From positions 1 through 64,000 of the forward strand of contig CAIQIQ010000084.1 in assembly GCA_903871935.1 (NCBI GenBank): a stretch of 64,000 nt of DNA, in the 5' to 3' direction. Below, piece after piece: positions 51,089 through 61,223 of the stretch. The DNA comes from an uncultured Phycisphaerales bacterium (GTDB taxonomy: Bacteria > Planctomycetota > Phycisphaerae > Tepidisphaerales > Tepidisphaeraceae). Made by a program: the position numbers and the translations under genes. Numbering within the stretch: position 1 is the stretch's first letter; every line of letters begins with the position of its first letter. The notes under the pieces are model-generated. The model had not been told where the DNA came from and did not search any database. It saw only the letters and a list, made by a program, of their open reading frames with translations.

Positions 51089-52222
51089 CTATCGCTTGAG
51101 CACCTTGCGGGCATTATCCCGGTAGAGTTTCCGTAAAACCCGGTCATCCAGCCCCAATCCATAGTAACTCCAGTGGTACCCAAACAGGGGCGCATAAAAG
51201 TGTTCGTCGAGGCTTTCCAGCATCCGGAATGTCAGGCGATACATATCCTCGCTGGGGTTATTGTCGGTGCCATAGAAGAGGCGATCCTGGTGATCCTTGT
51301 AGAATTGCGCGGTGAATCGTGGGGTCACTCCCACTTCGCCATACCGGGCGGAGATATCGAGATACAGATTCGGGCAGCGATCCAGCAGCGCGCCCGCCCG
51401 CGCAAGATCTGAATCCAGATTGGCAAAGTGACAGGCGATAAACGTCGTCTTGGGGTGCCGCCGGGTGGCGCGTTCCAGGCTTGCGATCAGATCGTCGTAA
51501 CCCATCTGGTTAGGCTTGTTGTCCAGCCGCCAGGTGAATGCATTCATCAAACCATCGTTGGTGAGATCCATGGGTTGGTACATCCAGATCGGATCGGCCA
51601 CATGGACGTTGACGGGCAGCTTTAGGGCAGCGCATTTCTCCATCAGCATATCCATGCGCGGATCATCGATGTGCATGGGGGTCGTCTTTTTCGCGCTCTG
51701 GGTCGCGGGCGCGGGCGCCGTTGCGGCTTCCCGCATGCGTACGCCAAAGCCCCTTCCCTTATCCACCATCTCGCCTACACCGGTTGCGCCGGCTTTCACA
51801 CAGCGTTCCAGCTCAGCCACGGCCGCAGGACCATATCCCGGATCATTGCACCCGGTATAGTCAAAGCCGCACCATACTTCAAAACGGCCCTTGTATTTGG
51901 CATAGAGGGGATACAGGGAATCGAATCTTGAGCCGGTTGCGCCAGACAGAATAACCACTTTTTCTATCCCGGTCGCATCCATGATGCGCACCCACTTCGC
52001 AACATCCTCCTCTGTCTTCAGGTATGGATGCGAGTGCATATCAATGACCGGGTACTTGCCCTTCGTAATGGTAGTTACGGGTACCTTGTGTATGGCTTTG
52101 GGCTGATAGTCCTTGAGCCGCAGATCATCAGGCATGGTCGTGGGCATCTTCTCCTGTGCATCGAGGTGAACGGCGAACAACAGGAACGTCAGACTGCTCA
52201 GCATTAACAATGAAGTGTGCAT
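51089..52222 (-). CDS. secreted amidohydrolase-family protein
   Basis: A 377-residue protein with a signal peptide (MHTSLLMLSSLTFLLFAVHL). The metal site is seen as VIDMHSHPYL, VNVHVADP, FIACHFANLDSD and FYGTDNNPS, typical of Amidohydro_2 TIM barrels. A Thr/Ala-rich insertion lies around residues 178-195. Probably acts on a small acid or lactone substrate outside the cytoplasm. The start at 52222 follows GGAGCTGGT; the extension to 52297 is unlikely. It converges with ispA. Confidence 0.82.
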   Translation of the reverse strand: MHTSLLMLSSLTFLLFAVHLDAQEKMPTTMPDDLRLKDYQPKAIHKVPVTTITKGKYPVIDMHSHPYLKTEEDVAKWVRIMDATGIEKVVILSGATGSRFDSLYPLYAKYKGRFEVWCGFDYTGCNDPGYGPAAVAELERCVKAGATGVGEMVDKGRGFGVRMREAATAPAPATQSAKKTTPMHIDDPRMDMLMEKCAALKLPVNVHVADPIWMYQPMDLTNDGLMNAFTWRLDNKPNQMGYDDLIASLERATRRHPKTTFIACHFANLDSDLARAGALLDRCPNLYLDISARYGEVGVTPRFTAQFYKDHQDRLFYGTDNNPSEDMYRLTFRMLESLDEHFYAPLFGYHWSYYGLGLDDRVLRKLYRDNARKVLKR

Positions 52223-52416
52223 ACCAGCTCCGTCTATAAGTGGACGCATGGGAACAAACATGCCAGCGCAAATGACGCCATCATGATACGAGCCCATCTT
52301 CCCCCGGCAAGGAAATAGTGTCGCAAGCGCCCCACATCGGAAACAGTGCGATCACTGGCAAACACCCGGCACTGGAATATATTGGTCAGGCGAAAACCAC
52401 TACAAAGGAAAGATCT

Positions 52417-53766
52417 ATGACCAAGACGGTTGTTTTGTCGGCCATCATGTTCGTGTTTGCGGGCGCTAAGGCCACATTCGGCCAGCAATTGCCACCGGGG
52501 AACTCAGATACGAATCTCAACAAGCTTCTCGACGCCAACATCATCGCCACCCAGGCCTACCAGATCCGGCTTGCCCATCGGCCGAATGTGAAGGCCAACG
52601 CGGAATGCTTCGCGGCCGGGGCACTGACCGATGAACAGCTTCAGGCCCTGGTAGATCACCAGAAGGCGCTGCTGGCCACGCCGGCCGAGGAGATCAAAGC
52701 ATGGGTCGCCGGGCAGAGCTCAAAATTCAATTCCGCCACGGATCTTCAGCCGATCCTGGATTCTGGGCTCAAGGTGTCCGAACCGAGGCTTCCGGTGAAC
52801 GCCATGACCGCGTGGTGGAAGGGGAAATCGGCAAAGGCCACGGACCTGCAGATCAAGGCCCTGGCGAGCATCTTCCAGATGATGCTGGACGTCGATCGCG
52901 ATGGCGATGTGCTGCAGAACATGTTCCAGATCTACCAGGCGCTGGGACTCCCGCTTCACCCGGGGCAAATCGACATCGCGGCGGCCACCGACGAGGAATT
53001 CCTTGCCTTCGGGCGGGAAGTCTCGCCCAAACTGTGCGCCTGCCCCTTCCCGACCGATTCCAAGACCCTCGAGATGATGTTCCGCAAGCTGCACAACTGG
53101 GGCTGCCGCTACACCGGAGAGCGCGACAAGACCGTCCTCGCCCGCGAATTGCTCGCTGAGCCGGAGATCAAAGCCCTGATCCCACTGATAGAGAAAGCTC
53201 CCGCGCAAAAGATCGCCGTGATCGGCCACTCCTTCACGATGGGCGTGCATTGGGCCTCGCCCTCTGCATTCGTCCCCGTCGTGTCGGAGATGTTCAAGAC
53301 GCTCAACCCCAAAGTTGATATCCGCCAGTGGGAAGCCGGGGGGCTCTCGGCAGCGCGGGCCTACAGCGGCGAGAAGTTCTATGAGAAGGCCCTGGCTTGG
53401 AAACCCGATCGCGTGCTGCTGGTCGTGGTCGACACCGGACCGGCCAATGAGCAAGCCATGAAGGCGATGGTGGACGGATTCACTGCGGCCGGAATCGAGA
53501 TCATGGTCTTCGACCGCATCCGCAACTCATCGCGCCCGCGGCCTACGGCCACCGCACCCTCGCTGGCCGCTTCGCTCTCCGCTCCCACGTCCGCGCCAAC
53601 GGGCGTACACGTCATCGAGGTGGGACAACTGCTGGCCACATCGCCGGATGCGTCCAAGTTCGTTGCCCTGGACGGCATCCACATGACCGAGCCATGGCAC
53701 CGCCTGATGGCCAAAGAATGGCTCAAGTACCTGATCGGTGCCCGCAAGGCCAAGCTGGAACCATAA
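52417..53766 (+). CDS. secreted SGNH-hydrolase-like protein
   Basis: A 449-residue protein with a signal sequence (MTKTVVLSAIMFVFAGAKAT). The first ~250 residues are helical and not recognised. Residues ~265-440 resemble an SGNH/GDSL esterase: KIAVIGHSFTMGVHWASPS (nucleophile Ser), WEAGGLSAARAYSG, DRVLLVVVDTGPANEQAMK and a C-terminal DGIHMTEPWHRLMAKEW offering the Asp-x-x-His pair. It probably deacylates a polysaccharide or a related ester. The start at 52417 follows AAAGGAAAG. Confidence 0.7.
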   Translation: MTKTVVLSAIMFVFAGAKATFGQQLPPGNSDTNLNKLLDANIIATQAYQIRLAHRPNVKANAECFAAGALTDEQLQALVDHQKALLATPAEEIKAWVAGQSSKFNSATDLQPILDSGLKVSEPRLPVNAMTAWWKGKSAKATDLQIKALASIFQMMLDVDRDGDVLQNMFQIYQALGLPLHPGQIDIAAATDEEFLAFGREVSPKLCACPFPTDSKTLEMMFRKLHNWGCRYTGERDKTVLARELLAEPEIKALIPLIEKAPAQKIAVIGHSFTMGVHWASPSAFVPVVSEMFKTLNPKVDIRQWEAGGLSAARAYSGEKFYEKALAWKPDRVLLVVVDTGPANEQAMKAMVDGFTAAGIEIMVFDRIRNSSRPRPTATAPSLAASLSAPTSAPTGVHVIEVGQLLATSPDASKFVALDGIHMTEPWHRLMAKEWLKYLIGARKAKLEP

Positions 53767-53836
53767 CTCGCAAACATCTACCTTCACGCAGAGCGACGTC
53801 CAAACGAATCGTCTCCCGTTCTTTCTTGAGGGACAT

Positions 53837-55090
53837 ATGAAAGAGATCAAGGTTGGTGTCTTTGGGGTGAACCGCGGCTACGTGTTTTCCAGACATGCGC
53901 AAGTGACCGGACTCAAGCTGGTGGCGCTGTGCGATTCTTACGAGAAGAAGCTCAACGAGGTCTGTAACGATCTCAAGGTACCCGGCTATACGGATTTCGA
54001 TAAGTTCCTTGAACATGACATGGATGCGGTGATCCTCTCCAACTATTTCCACCAGAAGACGCCGTATGCGATCAAGTGTCTCCGCGCGGGGAAGCACGTA
54101 ATGGCCGAGACCATTCCCTGTTTCACCATGGGCGAATGCGTAGCGCTCGTCCGTGAGGTAGAAAAGAGCAAGAAAATCTACATGTTCGCCGAGAACTACC
54201 CCTACCTGAATTACAACCAGGAGATGCGCCGGCTGTTCAAAGCGGGCAAAGTCGGGAAGTTTATCTACGGCGAAGGCGAGTACGTTCATCCCATTGCCCC
54301 GACCAGCTACAATCTGATGTCTCCCGGCGAGAACCACTGGCGCAACTGGATCCCCGCCACCTATTACTCCTCGCACTCGCTCGCCCCCATCATGTACATC
54401 ACCGAAACGTGGCCCAAGAAGGTCAATGGTTTTGTCAGTCCACACTCTGTGGGTCTTTCCGATCGTGCCGTCCGCATGACGGCCCGCCGCAATGACCTCG
54501 GCTCAATGATCGTCCTGCGCATGGACAACGGGGCGCTGGTAAAGCTTTTGCAGTTTTCTCTGCGCGGTCATGGTATCTGGACCCGTATCCATGGAAGCGC
54601 CGGGCAGATGGAAAACACCCGCATCGGCGAGTGGCACTATCTTCGCGTGCGCAAAGAGCAATACCTCCAGGATAAGAAGGAGCCCAAAGAGCATATCTAC
54701 ATGCCCGATTTCCCGGTCCACAATGACCTTGCATGGAAACATGACGGCTGCGACTTCTTCATGGGCTATCACTTCGCCGAGGCCATCCAGAAGAACAAGC
54801 AGCCATTCCTGAATGTCTATCGGGCTGCGGCCATGTCGGCCGTCGCCATCCAGGCCTATCGCTCGGTCCTGGCCGATTCCTCAACCATGGAGATTCCTGA
54901 CTTCACCAACGAATCGGTGCGCCGGGAATACGCCAACGATCACTGGAGCCCCGATCCAGAGAAACACACCAGCAAACAGCCCTGGCCGAGCATTGAAGGC
55001 AACGTGAAACCCAACAAAGAAGGCCTGGCCTTCGCCCGCCGCCTCTGGAAGCAAAAGGGCAGGGAATCCTACCGAGTGCTGGGGGAATAG
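53837..55090 (+). CDS. Gfo/Idh/MocA-family oxidoreductase
   Basis: A 417-residue NAD(P)-dependent oxidoreductase. The N-terminal Rossmann domain has IKVGVFGVNRGYVFSRHAQV, LVALCDSYEKKLNEV, VILSNYFHQKTPYAIKCLRA and GKHVMAETIPCFTMGECVAL. The usual EKP of the family is here AETIP, a variation near the catalytic Lys. The C-terminal domain carries FIYGEGEYVHPIAPTSY. Members oxidise sugars or inositols. It lies 70 bases after the SGNH-like gene in the same direction. The start at 53837 follows GAGGGAC. Confidence 0.88.
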   Translation: MKEIKVGVFGVNRGYVFSRHAQVTGLKLVALCDSYEKKLNEVCNDLKVPGYTDFDKFLEHDMDAVILSNYFHQKTPYAIKCLRAGKHVMAETIPCFTMGECVALVREVEKSKKIYMFAENYPYLNYNQEMRRLFKAGKVGKFIYGEGEYVHPIAPTSYNLMSPGENHWRNWIPATYYSSHSLAPIMYITETWPKKVNGFVSPHSVGLSDRAVRMTARRNDLGSMIVLRMDNGALVKLLQFSLRGHGIWTRIHGSAGQMENTRIGEWHYLRVRKEQYLQDKKEPKEHIYMPDFPVHNDLAWKHDGCDFFMGYHFAEAIQKNKQPFLNVYRAAAMSAVAIQAYRSVLADSSTMEIPDFTNESVRREYANDHWSPDPEKHTSKQPWPSIEGNVKPNKEGLAFARRLWKQKGRESYRVLGE

Positions 55091-55092
55091 CT

Positions 55093-56385
55093 TCACTCCT
55101 CCACCAGGATGCGCTGGCGAATAAGCTTCCACCCGGGACCGTTGCGCTGAGTGGCTCCCAGGTCCGTTCCGACGCAACTGCTATCGTTGGTTAGTTCGTT
55201 AATTGGGTAGTCGGCCATTCCACCGTGCGCATGGAGATGCGTCACGCCGATATTGTTTTTGCACTCCTTCGATGGGTATTTGGGGTCGGTAACCGCGGGA
55301 ATGTACACATGATCGCTGAAGAATGCGGCATCGGAGCTGCGCTCCGTGCCATCCGAGAAACAGATGCCATAGAAACCCCACCCGTTGGGCCTGGTCGATT
55401 TGACGATTGAATCGAGGTTACAGATCTCCCCGACTTTGCCACCCGGATTGCCCCTGAACTCCAGGTTCGATGTCCCCGACCGAGCCACATATTCCCACTC
55501 GCTCTTGGTAGGCGCCCGGAAAACCTTGCCCGGGTTCAGCTTCTGCAGTGCCTTCACATAAGCATCAAACATCTCGCACGACATATTCGCCGCCGCACCC
55601 TCGGGATGATTCTTCGGATTGCGCATCTTGTCTCCGGTAACGGCTGCGTATTCTGAATTGAGGATGGGGTGATCCGACAGGTAAAAACCCTTGGCGAACG
55701 TCACCATATGCTGGGGGCCCTCCTGCCAATGCGGGTACTGCTCAAGGGCACATCCCATGTAGAACTTGCCGGCCGGAACGTAAACCAAGGTATCGCTCAG
55801 CGTCTCGCTCAGCTTCACGACCAGCCCGGGCTTCGCGGGCAGTTTCACCAGCGGCTTGTCGGGGACCATCACGCGAGCCGGATACGTCGGCCCGCCGTAG
55901 TTGCCCGTAGACGAGGCAGTGATCCATTTCTTCCCGTCAGCATCCACGCGCACCACGCCGGTAACCGAAATCGGCGTACCCCCACCGTAGTTGTCCTTCT
56001 CCGCCATCCCGGCCGCCAGCGGTCCGTCAATGTAGTAGAGCAAGTTTGATTTGAACTGCTTCTCCAACACCACCGCCGCATCGGCATCAAGATTCTCGCG
56101 TGGATGAAACCCCGCCCAGATCCGGTCCACTTCCGCCTTGATCTCCGGCGGCCCATCATGAACGATCAGGAAAACAAACTGCTTCTTTCCCTTCCCCGCC
56201 CTGTTATCCCAATCGGCATCGTCTCGCATGTGGCTCTCGCTCATGCGGATGCCCTTGAGGGTCACCGTTGCCCCACTGATTGGGCTATCAGCGCCGTATG
56301 CGGATGGCAGAGCGAGAGTTACCCCCATGGAAACCAGGAGAAGAGATGCCGCCGTTACCAAGCCAGTTGTTGTCTTCATAGTCAC
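55093..56385 (-). CDS. exported SUMF1/FGE-sulfatase-domain protein
   Basis: A 430-residue protein with a signal peptide (TTGLVTAASLLLVSMGVTLA). The N-terminal part (about residues 35-200) is beta-rich and not recognised. The C-terminal part has the formylglycine-generating-enzyme fold: TLVYVPAGKFYMGCALEQYP, KGFYLSDHPILNSEYAAVTG, VFRAPTKSEWEYVARSGTSN and NGWGFYGICFSDG. The catalytic cysteines of true FGE are not clear, so it may be a binding or structural variant. No sulfatase is in the window. It converges with the oxidoreductase. Confidence 0.75.
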   Translation of the reverse strand: MTMKTTTGLVTAASLLLVSMGVTLALPSAYGADSPISGATVTLKGIRMSESHMRDDADWDNRAGKGKKQFVFLIVHDGPPEIKAEVDRIWAGFHPRENLDADAAVVLEKQFKSNLLYYIDGPLAAGMAEKDNYGGGTPISVTGVVRVDADGKKWITASSTGNYGGPTYPARVMVPDKPLVKLPAKPGLVVKLSETLSDTLVYVPAGKFYMGCALEQYPHWQEGPQHMVTFAKGFYLSDHPILNSEYAAVTGDKMRNPKNHPEGAAANMSCEMFDAYVKALQKLNPGKVFRAPTKSEWEYVARSGTSNLEFRGNPGGKVGEICNLDSIVKSTRPNGWGFYGICFSDGTERSSDAAFFSDHVYIPAVTDPKYPSKECKNNIGVTHLHAHGGMADYPINELTNDSSCVGTDLGATQRNGPGWKLIRQRILVEE

Positions 56386-56524
56386 TTCCTTCTGCTGTCC
56401 ACGATTCTACCCACACCTGCATCATCACGCGGCATCTGACGGAGCCGTCTTTGCTCTCGCCCTCCGGGCACCCATTGGGTAGCATACCGGCATAGTCATT
56501 GTCTCTCATTACAGGAGCATCCTC

Positions 56525-59098
56525 ATGGCAAGCGATAGCAGCACCCTGAAATTCCGGACTCGCAACTATAAGCACGAGCTTCGCCTCTCGGCCGCGGGCG
56601 ACCGATCCATCCTGAACTACACCGATGAGGTATGGGAGACGATGATGAGCCAGATCGCCGCCCACGATTTCACCGGCATCGTCTTCTACGCCGGCTATCA
56701 CCCCTTTGAGTACTTCCTGGACTACAGGGAGATGCCCGATGTCGCCGACCAGCCGGCCGATCACCGCGATGCCGTGCGCCAGCGCCTTGCACGCGGCCTG
56801 GAGATCGCCCACAAGCATGGCCTGACGACTTTCATCCAGCACTATGTCGGGCACTTCAGCGAGGCGCTGATGCAGAAATACGCCATCAAGCACCTGGGCC
56901 GACTCTCGGATATCGATCATCCGGAGGTCGAGCGCTACACGCGATACTGCTACCGCGCGGCATTCGAGCAGTTGCCACACCTCGACGGCCTGTACTTCAA
57001 CTATGAGAGCGCTGCCAGCGGCTGGCGACATGTGATCAACACCGCCATCCCCGAATTCAACGCGATGGCTCGCAAGCCGATCATGGCCCACCGCCTGTGG
57101 GGCTTCACGGATGTTGAGGGGATGCGGAAGATGATCGAGACCTACCAGGGCCGCGTCATCCTCGGCCACAAGATCCCCGATACCAACGACACCTATTACC
57201 TGCCTTGTGCCGACAGCCGGGTCATGGAGTGGAAGAAACGGTTGGGCAAAGACATCGAGTGGATGTTCCTCATCGGCCCCTGCCACAACTGCGGCACGAA
57301 CCTCTGCGATCAGCTCTGGGGCGACTACGAGTTTGTCCAGGCAATCCTGGAGGATGCCCGCCGCAAAGGCGCGGACTCCTTCTCCTTTCACACCATCAAC
57401 GAGTTCTTCTCGCCTGACATGCCTGCTGGCGTCAAGGTTTTCAGCGACCGTGAAAAATCGCTGACTCGCTTCAATCGCATGCATCTGCAGGCGGTCGTCG
57501 ATTATGTGCGCGGCGTCAGCAAGTCGCCCGTGCAGCGGGCCGCCGCCCTCGCGCAACGCGTTGGCGTGGACGAGAAAGCCGCGCCGGCGCTGCTGGCCAC
57601 GGTTGAATCATCCAGCCAGCTCGTCCTGCTGGCATACCAGCAGTCCTGCTTCACTTCCTCCTACGAAGGCTATCGCAACAGTGGCTATCGCAACCACATC
57701 CAGGACCCCTTCATGTTCTTCCACGCCTCCGAGTTAAGCCACCAGGCAAAGCGGCCGACCTGGGGCAAGTATCGCCTGGAGGAATCGTGGGTCAGAAAGA
57801 GCATCGACACGCCGGTCGGCCCGGAAAACTTCCTGCAGTACATCATCGATTACGTTGATCCGAAGAAGCGCAAGACGACTCGCAACCCCAAGGTCCTGGC
57901 CGACCTTTTGAAAAAGAACCTGGTCGCCAGCGCCACCGCGCTGCGGCAGTATCGCAAACTCGCCGGCGCAGCCGCCGCCGATCAACTTGAGCCGTTTGTC
58001 CGCATCAATTCCACCAACGGCGAACTCGCGATGCGCGAGATCACCGCAGCGCTGGACCTTTACAAGGTCTACTTCGCCGCCAACAAAGCGGCCGCGGTTA
58101 AGGCATTGAAATCCGGGCTCAAGGAGCTAAAACGTCTCCAATCCCTCGTCAACACCACCGATAAGGCCTTGATGCAGCAGGCCAAGCGCGTCTACATGTT
58201 CACCGACGGCCCGGATTACCAGGCGGAGATCGATCTCGCGGAAAAGGCATTGGCGAAGATCACCAAAGCCAAATTCCCCTTCGCCGCCTACCAGGCATAC
58301 ATGGAATCGCGCCGGCTCTTCAACGAGATCCGCCGATGGATTCGCCCCGGCCGGTCCTACGACCGCGACGGCATCGATCAGGCCGCCGAACTGCTGGAAA
58401 AGAGCCTCGCCGCAGCGACCCGCTGCATCGCGATCCTGCGAAAGAACAAACTGCTCGCCCTGGCCGACAATGTCCGCACGTGGCTGGACTATGTGGCCAT
58501 GGAACTGGCCTTCACCCGGCCGCCCGCTGCCACCTGCGCAGCCCGGCCAACAGAACAATTCCTCGGCTTCCATCGCAACCATGCCTTCCGCTTCGGCGAG
58601 CCATTCACCGAGGATTTCCTGGGCTTCTTTGAACCATCCAACTACCGCCGCGACACCGGCTTATCCTTCCAGATCTGGCACACGGACGATGCCCTGGTGG
58701 TCCAGGTGCGCGAGCAAGGTGTGGATATGGCCACCCGCCTGGCATGGTGGGACAAATGCAAGGGCGACTCCAGCAGCCTGTCATTCATCACCCGCGTGCT
58801 CGTGTCCCCCGATGGCAGCAAGCCGCAGGTCTTCGTGATCTGGCCCCAGGGCAAGGGCGTCAGCCAGAACAAGGTCCCCGATGTCGCCGCGAAGAACGAG
58901 TTCTCGCACACCGACACCGGATGGCAGGCAACCGCCACGATCCCCTTCGCACTGATCGGCCAGCGGCCGCAATCCGGCGAATCCTGGCTCCTGAACGTCA
59001 CGGCCAATCCGTCCATCAATGGCAACCTCGACTACTCCTGGTCGCCACAATATGACGGCAATGCCGTGAAGCTGTTTGGAACCGTGAAGTTCGAATGA
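56525..59098 (+). CDS. large glycosidase-like TIM-barrel protein with CBM9-like C-terminus
   Basis: An 857-residue protein. Residues ~20-340 look like a TIM-barrel (GIVFYAGYHPFEYFLDYREM, THRLWGF-type segment MAHRLWGFTDVEGMRKMIE, IEWMFLIGPCHNCGTNLCDQ). Residues ~400-690 are helical (ALIHLDLYKV-like repeats, WIRPGRSYDRDGIDQAAELL). The C-terminal ~200 residues (SFQIWHTDDALVVQVREQGV, DTGWQATATIPFALIGQRPQ) resemble CBM9-like sugar-binding sandwiches. No signal peptide. It is the first of two same-direction genes and probably acts on an internalised oligosaccharide. I do not recognise its exact family. Confidence 0.6.
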   Translation: MASDSSTLKFRTRNYKHELRLSAAGDRSILNYTDEVWETMMSQIAAHDFTGIVFYAGYHPFEYFLDYREMPDVADQPADHRDAVRQRLARGLEIAHKHGLTTFIQHYVGHFSEALMQKYAIKHLGRLSDIDHPEVERYTRYCYRAAFEQLPHLDGLYFNYESAASGWRHVINTAIPEFNAMARKPIMAHRLWGFTDVEGMRKMIETYQGRVILGHKIPDTNDTYYLPCADSRVMEWKKRLGKDIEWMFLIGPCHNCGTNLCDQLWGDYEFVQAILEDARRKGADSFSFHTINEFFSPDMPAGVKVFSDREKSLTRFNRMHLQAVVDYVRGVSKSPVQRAAALAQRVGVDEKAAPALLATVESSSQLVLLAYQQSCFTSSYEGYRNSGYRNHIQDPFMFFHASELSHQAKRPTWGKYRLEESWVRKSIDTPVGPENFLQYIIDYVDPKKRKTTRNPKVLADLLKKNLVASATALRQYRKLAGAAAADQLEPFVRINSTNGELAMREITAALDLYKVYFAANKAAAVKALKSGLKELKRLQSLVNTTDKALMQQAKRVYMFTDGPDYQAEIDLAEKALAKITKAKFPFAAYQAYMESRRLFNEIRRWIRPGRSYDRDGIDQAAELLEKSLAAATRCIAILRKNKLLALADNVRTWLDYVAMELAFTRPPAATCAARPTEQFLGFHRNHAFRFGEPFTEDFLGFFEPSNYRRDTGLSFQIWHTDDALVVQVREQGVDMATRLAWWDKCKGDSSSLSFITRVLVSPDGSKPQVFVIWPQGKGVSQNKVPDVAAKNEFSHTDTGWQATATIPFALIGQRPQSGESWLLNVTANPSINGNLDYSWSPQYDGNAVKLFGTVKFE

Positions 59099-59117
59099 AC
59101 GTCACTAAAGAGGTCCT

Positions 59118-61208
59118 ATGCCCTCTGTGATGCAGAACCGGTTCGTGTCTGTTTCCCTCGACAGCCGCGGCCGGATCACCAGTTTCCGCAACAAGGCAAC
59201 CGGCACGGAGCTAATACGCCACCCCGCCGCCGCGGAAGCCTGGCGCCTGGTCTTTCAGACCGGGCGGTACACGCTCGACTTCGTCTACGGCTCCAGGCAG
59301 AAGCCGCAGAAGATCGAGACCCTGCGGCAGACCGGCCGGCAGAGCATCACTTTCCATTACGCAGAAGTGAAAGGTGCCGCCGCCTATCGCATCCGGGCAA
59401 GCTTCACCCTCAGCCTGGACGACGATTCGCCACAACTGCAGGCCAGCGCCCGGATCGACAATCTTGCCAGGCACGAACTGCAGGAAGTGGAATTCCCGCT
59501 GCTAAACGGAATAGGGGATTTCTCTGAAGGGAAAAAAGAACGAACTGGTTTGATCGCGGCCAATGACCGGGGATTCTTCTACCCCAACATCTTCCACGAA
59601 GGTTTCCCCGAACTCACGCTTGAATCCGACCAGTTTTCGCGCCGCGATGACACCGCCATGTTCATGCACGACAACCTGAACGGTGTCTGGTGCGACCTGT
59701 ACAACTCCAAACAAGGGTTGTACGGAGGTTATCACTCCAAGAGAGAAGACATCTTCTCCATAAAGCTGATCAGGTTCCCCAAGGAGTTCCCCAAGTTCGC
59801 CGTCCATTGCTACCCCAAAGGCACCCCGCGCTGGCTTGGCATCAACGCCGTTCACGTCCCGCGCATCACTCCCGGCAAGAGCTGGCAGTCGGAAATCGTG
59901 CGTATTGCGCCCCACCGCGGCGACTGGCATTCCGGCGCTGATATGTACGCCGCCTACCGCAACCAGACCGTCAAGGTCGGCCCAAGCCCCGACTGGTTCA
60001 AGGACGATTTCTACGGCTGGTCCGCAGTGCTCGGCAAGATCTATATCGGCGAAAAAGCCTTCGACTTCCGCCAATGCGCCAGGGAGATGATCAAGGAACA
60101 GAAAGCCACCGGCATTAAGATGGTTTTCTACTACGGCCATACCAAACTCGGGGCCGAGGGCACGGATTTCGACTATTCGCCCTCGTCCGACCTCGGCGGC
60201 GCCAAAGAATTCGGAAAAATGGTCGATACGCTACACAGGCATGATTGCCGGATCATCCTCCTGGACCACTTCCACCGTTGGGTGAACAAGGAAGTTCCCG
60301 AATACCAGAAGTACAACCTGAAACAGTACGAAGTTTTCAATGAAAAGGGGTTGCCGGTCGAGGATGCCTGGGGAAAAGAAACCGTCCTCTCGCTGAAACA
60401 CTTCAAAGGCCCCACGTCAGTCTGGAGAGAGATGTGCCCCGCCGAAGAAGGCTGGCGGCAGATCTACTATCGCCACGTGCAAAAGATGGCCCGCCTCGGC
60501 GTGGATGGCCTCGAGCCCGATCTCTTTGTCCCGTCGCTGCGCTGCTTCAACCCCAACCACAACCATCCGGTCGGCGCACGGCTGATGCCCTACAAACTCG
60601 AACTCACCCATCAAGCCCGCGAGATCGCCCGCAGGATCAGCCCCGATTTCATATTCATCGGCGAATCGCTCTACCCCGAGAGCATCGGCTGTCTCGACAG
60701 CTTCTTCTCGCGCTACGCCGAAGAACGCGAGAACATCTTCCGCTACATGTTCCCGCAGATCCCCGGCCAGCAGGCGCGCGTGGAGAACTACTCCTACGAC
60801 AACGTGAACAAGTCGCTGATGCTCGGCGTCGCCGTTGATATGGAGATCTGGGGTGTTCGCGAACTCAGTTACAAGGCCTGCCCGAAACTGGCTCGGTACG
60901 TAAAGGAAGCCAACCAGTTCAAGAAGAAGTACTACCCCATCATGCTCAAGGGCCTGTACCGGGACACCGTCGGCGCAAAGGTATCCGGAAACATTCTGTT
61001 CTCCATCCTCGACGGCGGCGCCAGCGGCAAAGCCCTGGTCCTACGAAACCCCAGCAAACAACCCGTGCGCTGCAAAGCCGCATTCGCCGGCGCTACGCCG
61101 AAGAACCTGATCCTCTGGCAACCCTTCAAAGGCGAGAAGCGGATTAAGAAGCTCCCCCTGAAACTGACCGTCCCCCCCTGCGGGGCGGCCGTCATCCTGG
61201 CCCAGTAG
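59118..61208 (+). CDS. DUF6259-like glycosidase-type protein
   Basis: A 696-residue protein. The N-terminal beta-sandwich (FVSVSLDSRGRITSFRNKAT, SFTLSLDDDSPQLQASARID) precedes a TIM-barrel (FYGWSAVLGKIYIGEKAFD, KMVFYYGHTKLG, CRIILLDHFHRWVNKEVPEY, LGVDGLEPDLFVPSLRCFNP) and a C-terminal sandwich. This order matches DUF6259 and related GH-like families, where an Asp such as in LEPDLF may be catalytic. No signal. It lies 19 bases after the previous gene, so they likely form an operon. Confidence 0.65.
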   Translation: MPSVMQNRFVSVSLDSRGRITSFRNKATGTELIRHPAAAEAWRLVFQTGRYTLDFVYGSRQKPQKIETLRQTGRQSITFHYAEVKGAAAYRIRASFTLSLDDDSPQLQASARIDNLARHELQEVEFPLLNGIGDFSEGKKERTGLIAANDRGFFYPNIFHEGFPELTLESDQFSRRDDTAMFMHDNLNGVWCDLYNSKQGLYGGYHSKREDIFSIKLIRFPKEFPKFAVHCYPKGTPRWLGINAVHVPRITPGKSWQSEIVRIAPHRGDWHSGADMYAAYRNQTVKVGPSPDWFKDDFYGWSAVLGKIYIGEKAFDFRQCAREMIKEQKATGIKMVFYYGHTKLGAEGTDFDYSPSSDLGGAKEFGKMVDTLHRHDCRIILLDHFHRWVNKEVPEYQKYNLKQYEVFNEKGLPVEDAWGKETVLSLKHFKGPTSVWREMCPAEEGWRQIYYRHVQKMARLGVDGLEPDLFVPSLRCFNPNHNHPVGARLMPYKLELTHQAREIARRISPDFIFIGESLYPESIGCLDSFFSRYAEERENIFRYMFPQIPGQQARVENYSYDNVNKSLMLGVAVDMEIWGVRELSYKACPKLARYVKEANQFKKKYYPIMLKGLYRDTVGAKVSGNILFSILDGGASGKALVLRNPSKQPVRCKAAFAGATPKNLILWQPFKGEKRIKKLPLKLTVPPCGAAVILAQ

Positions 61209-61223
61209 CTCCTGTCCTGCCCG

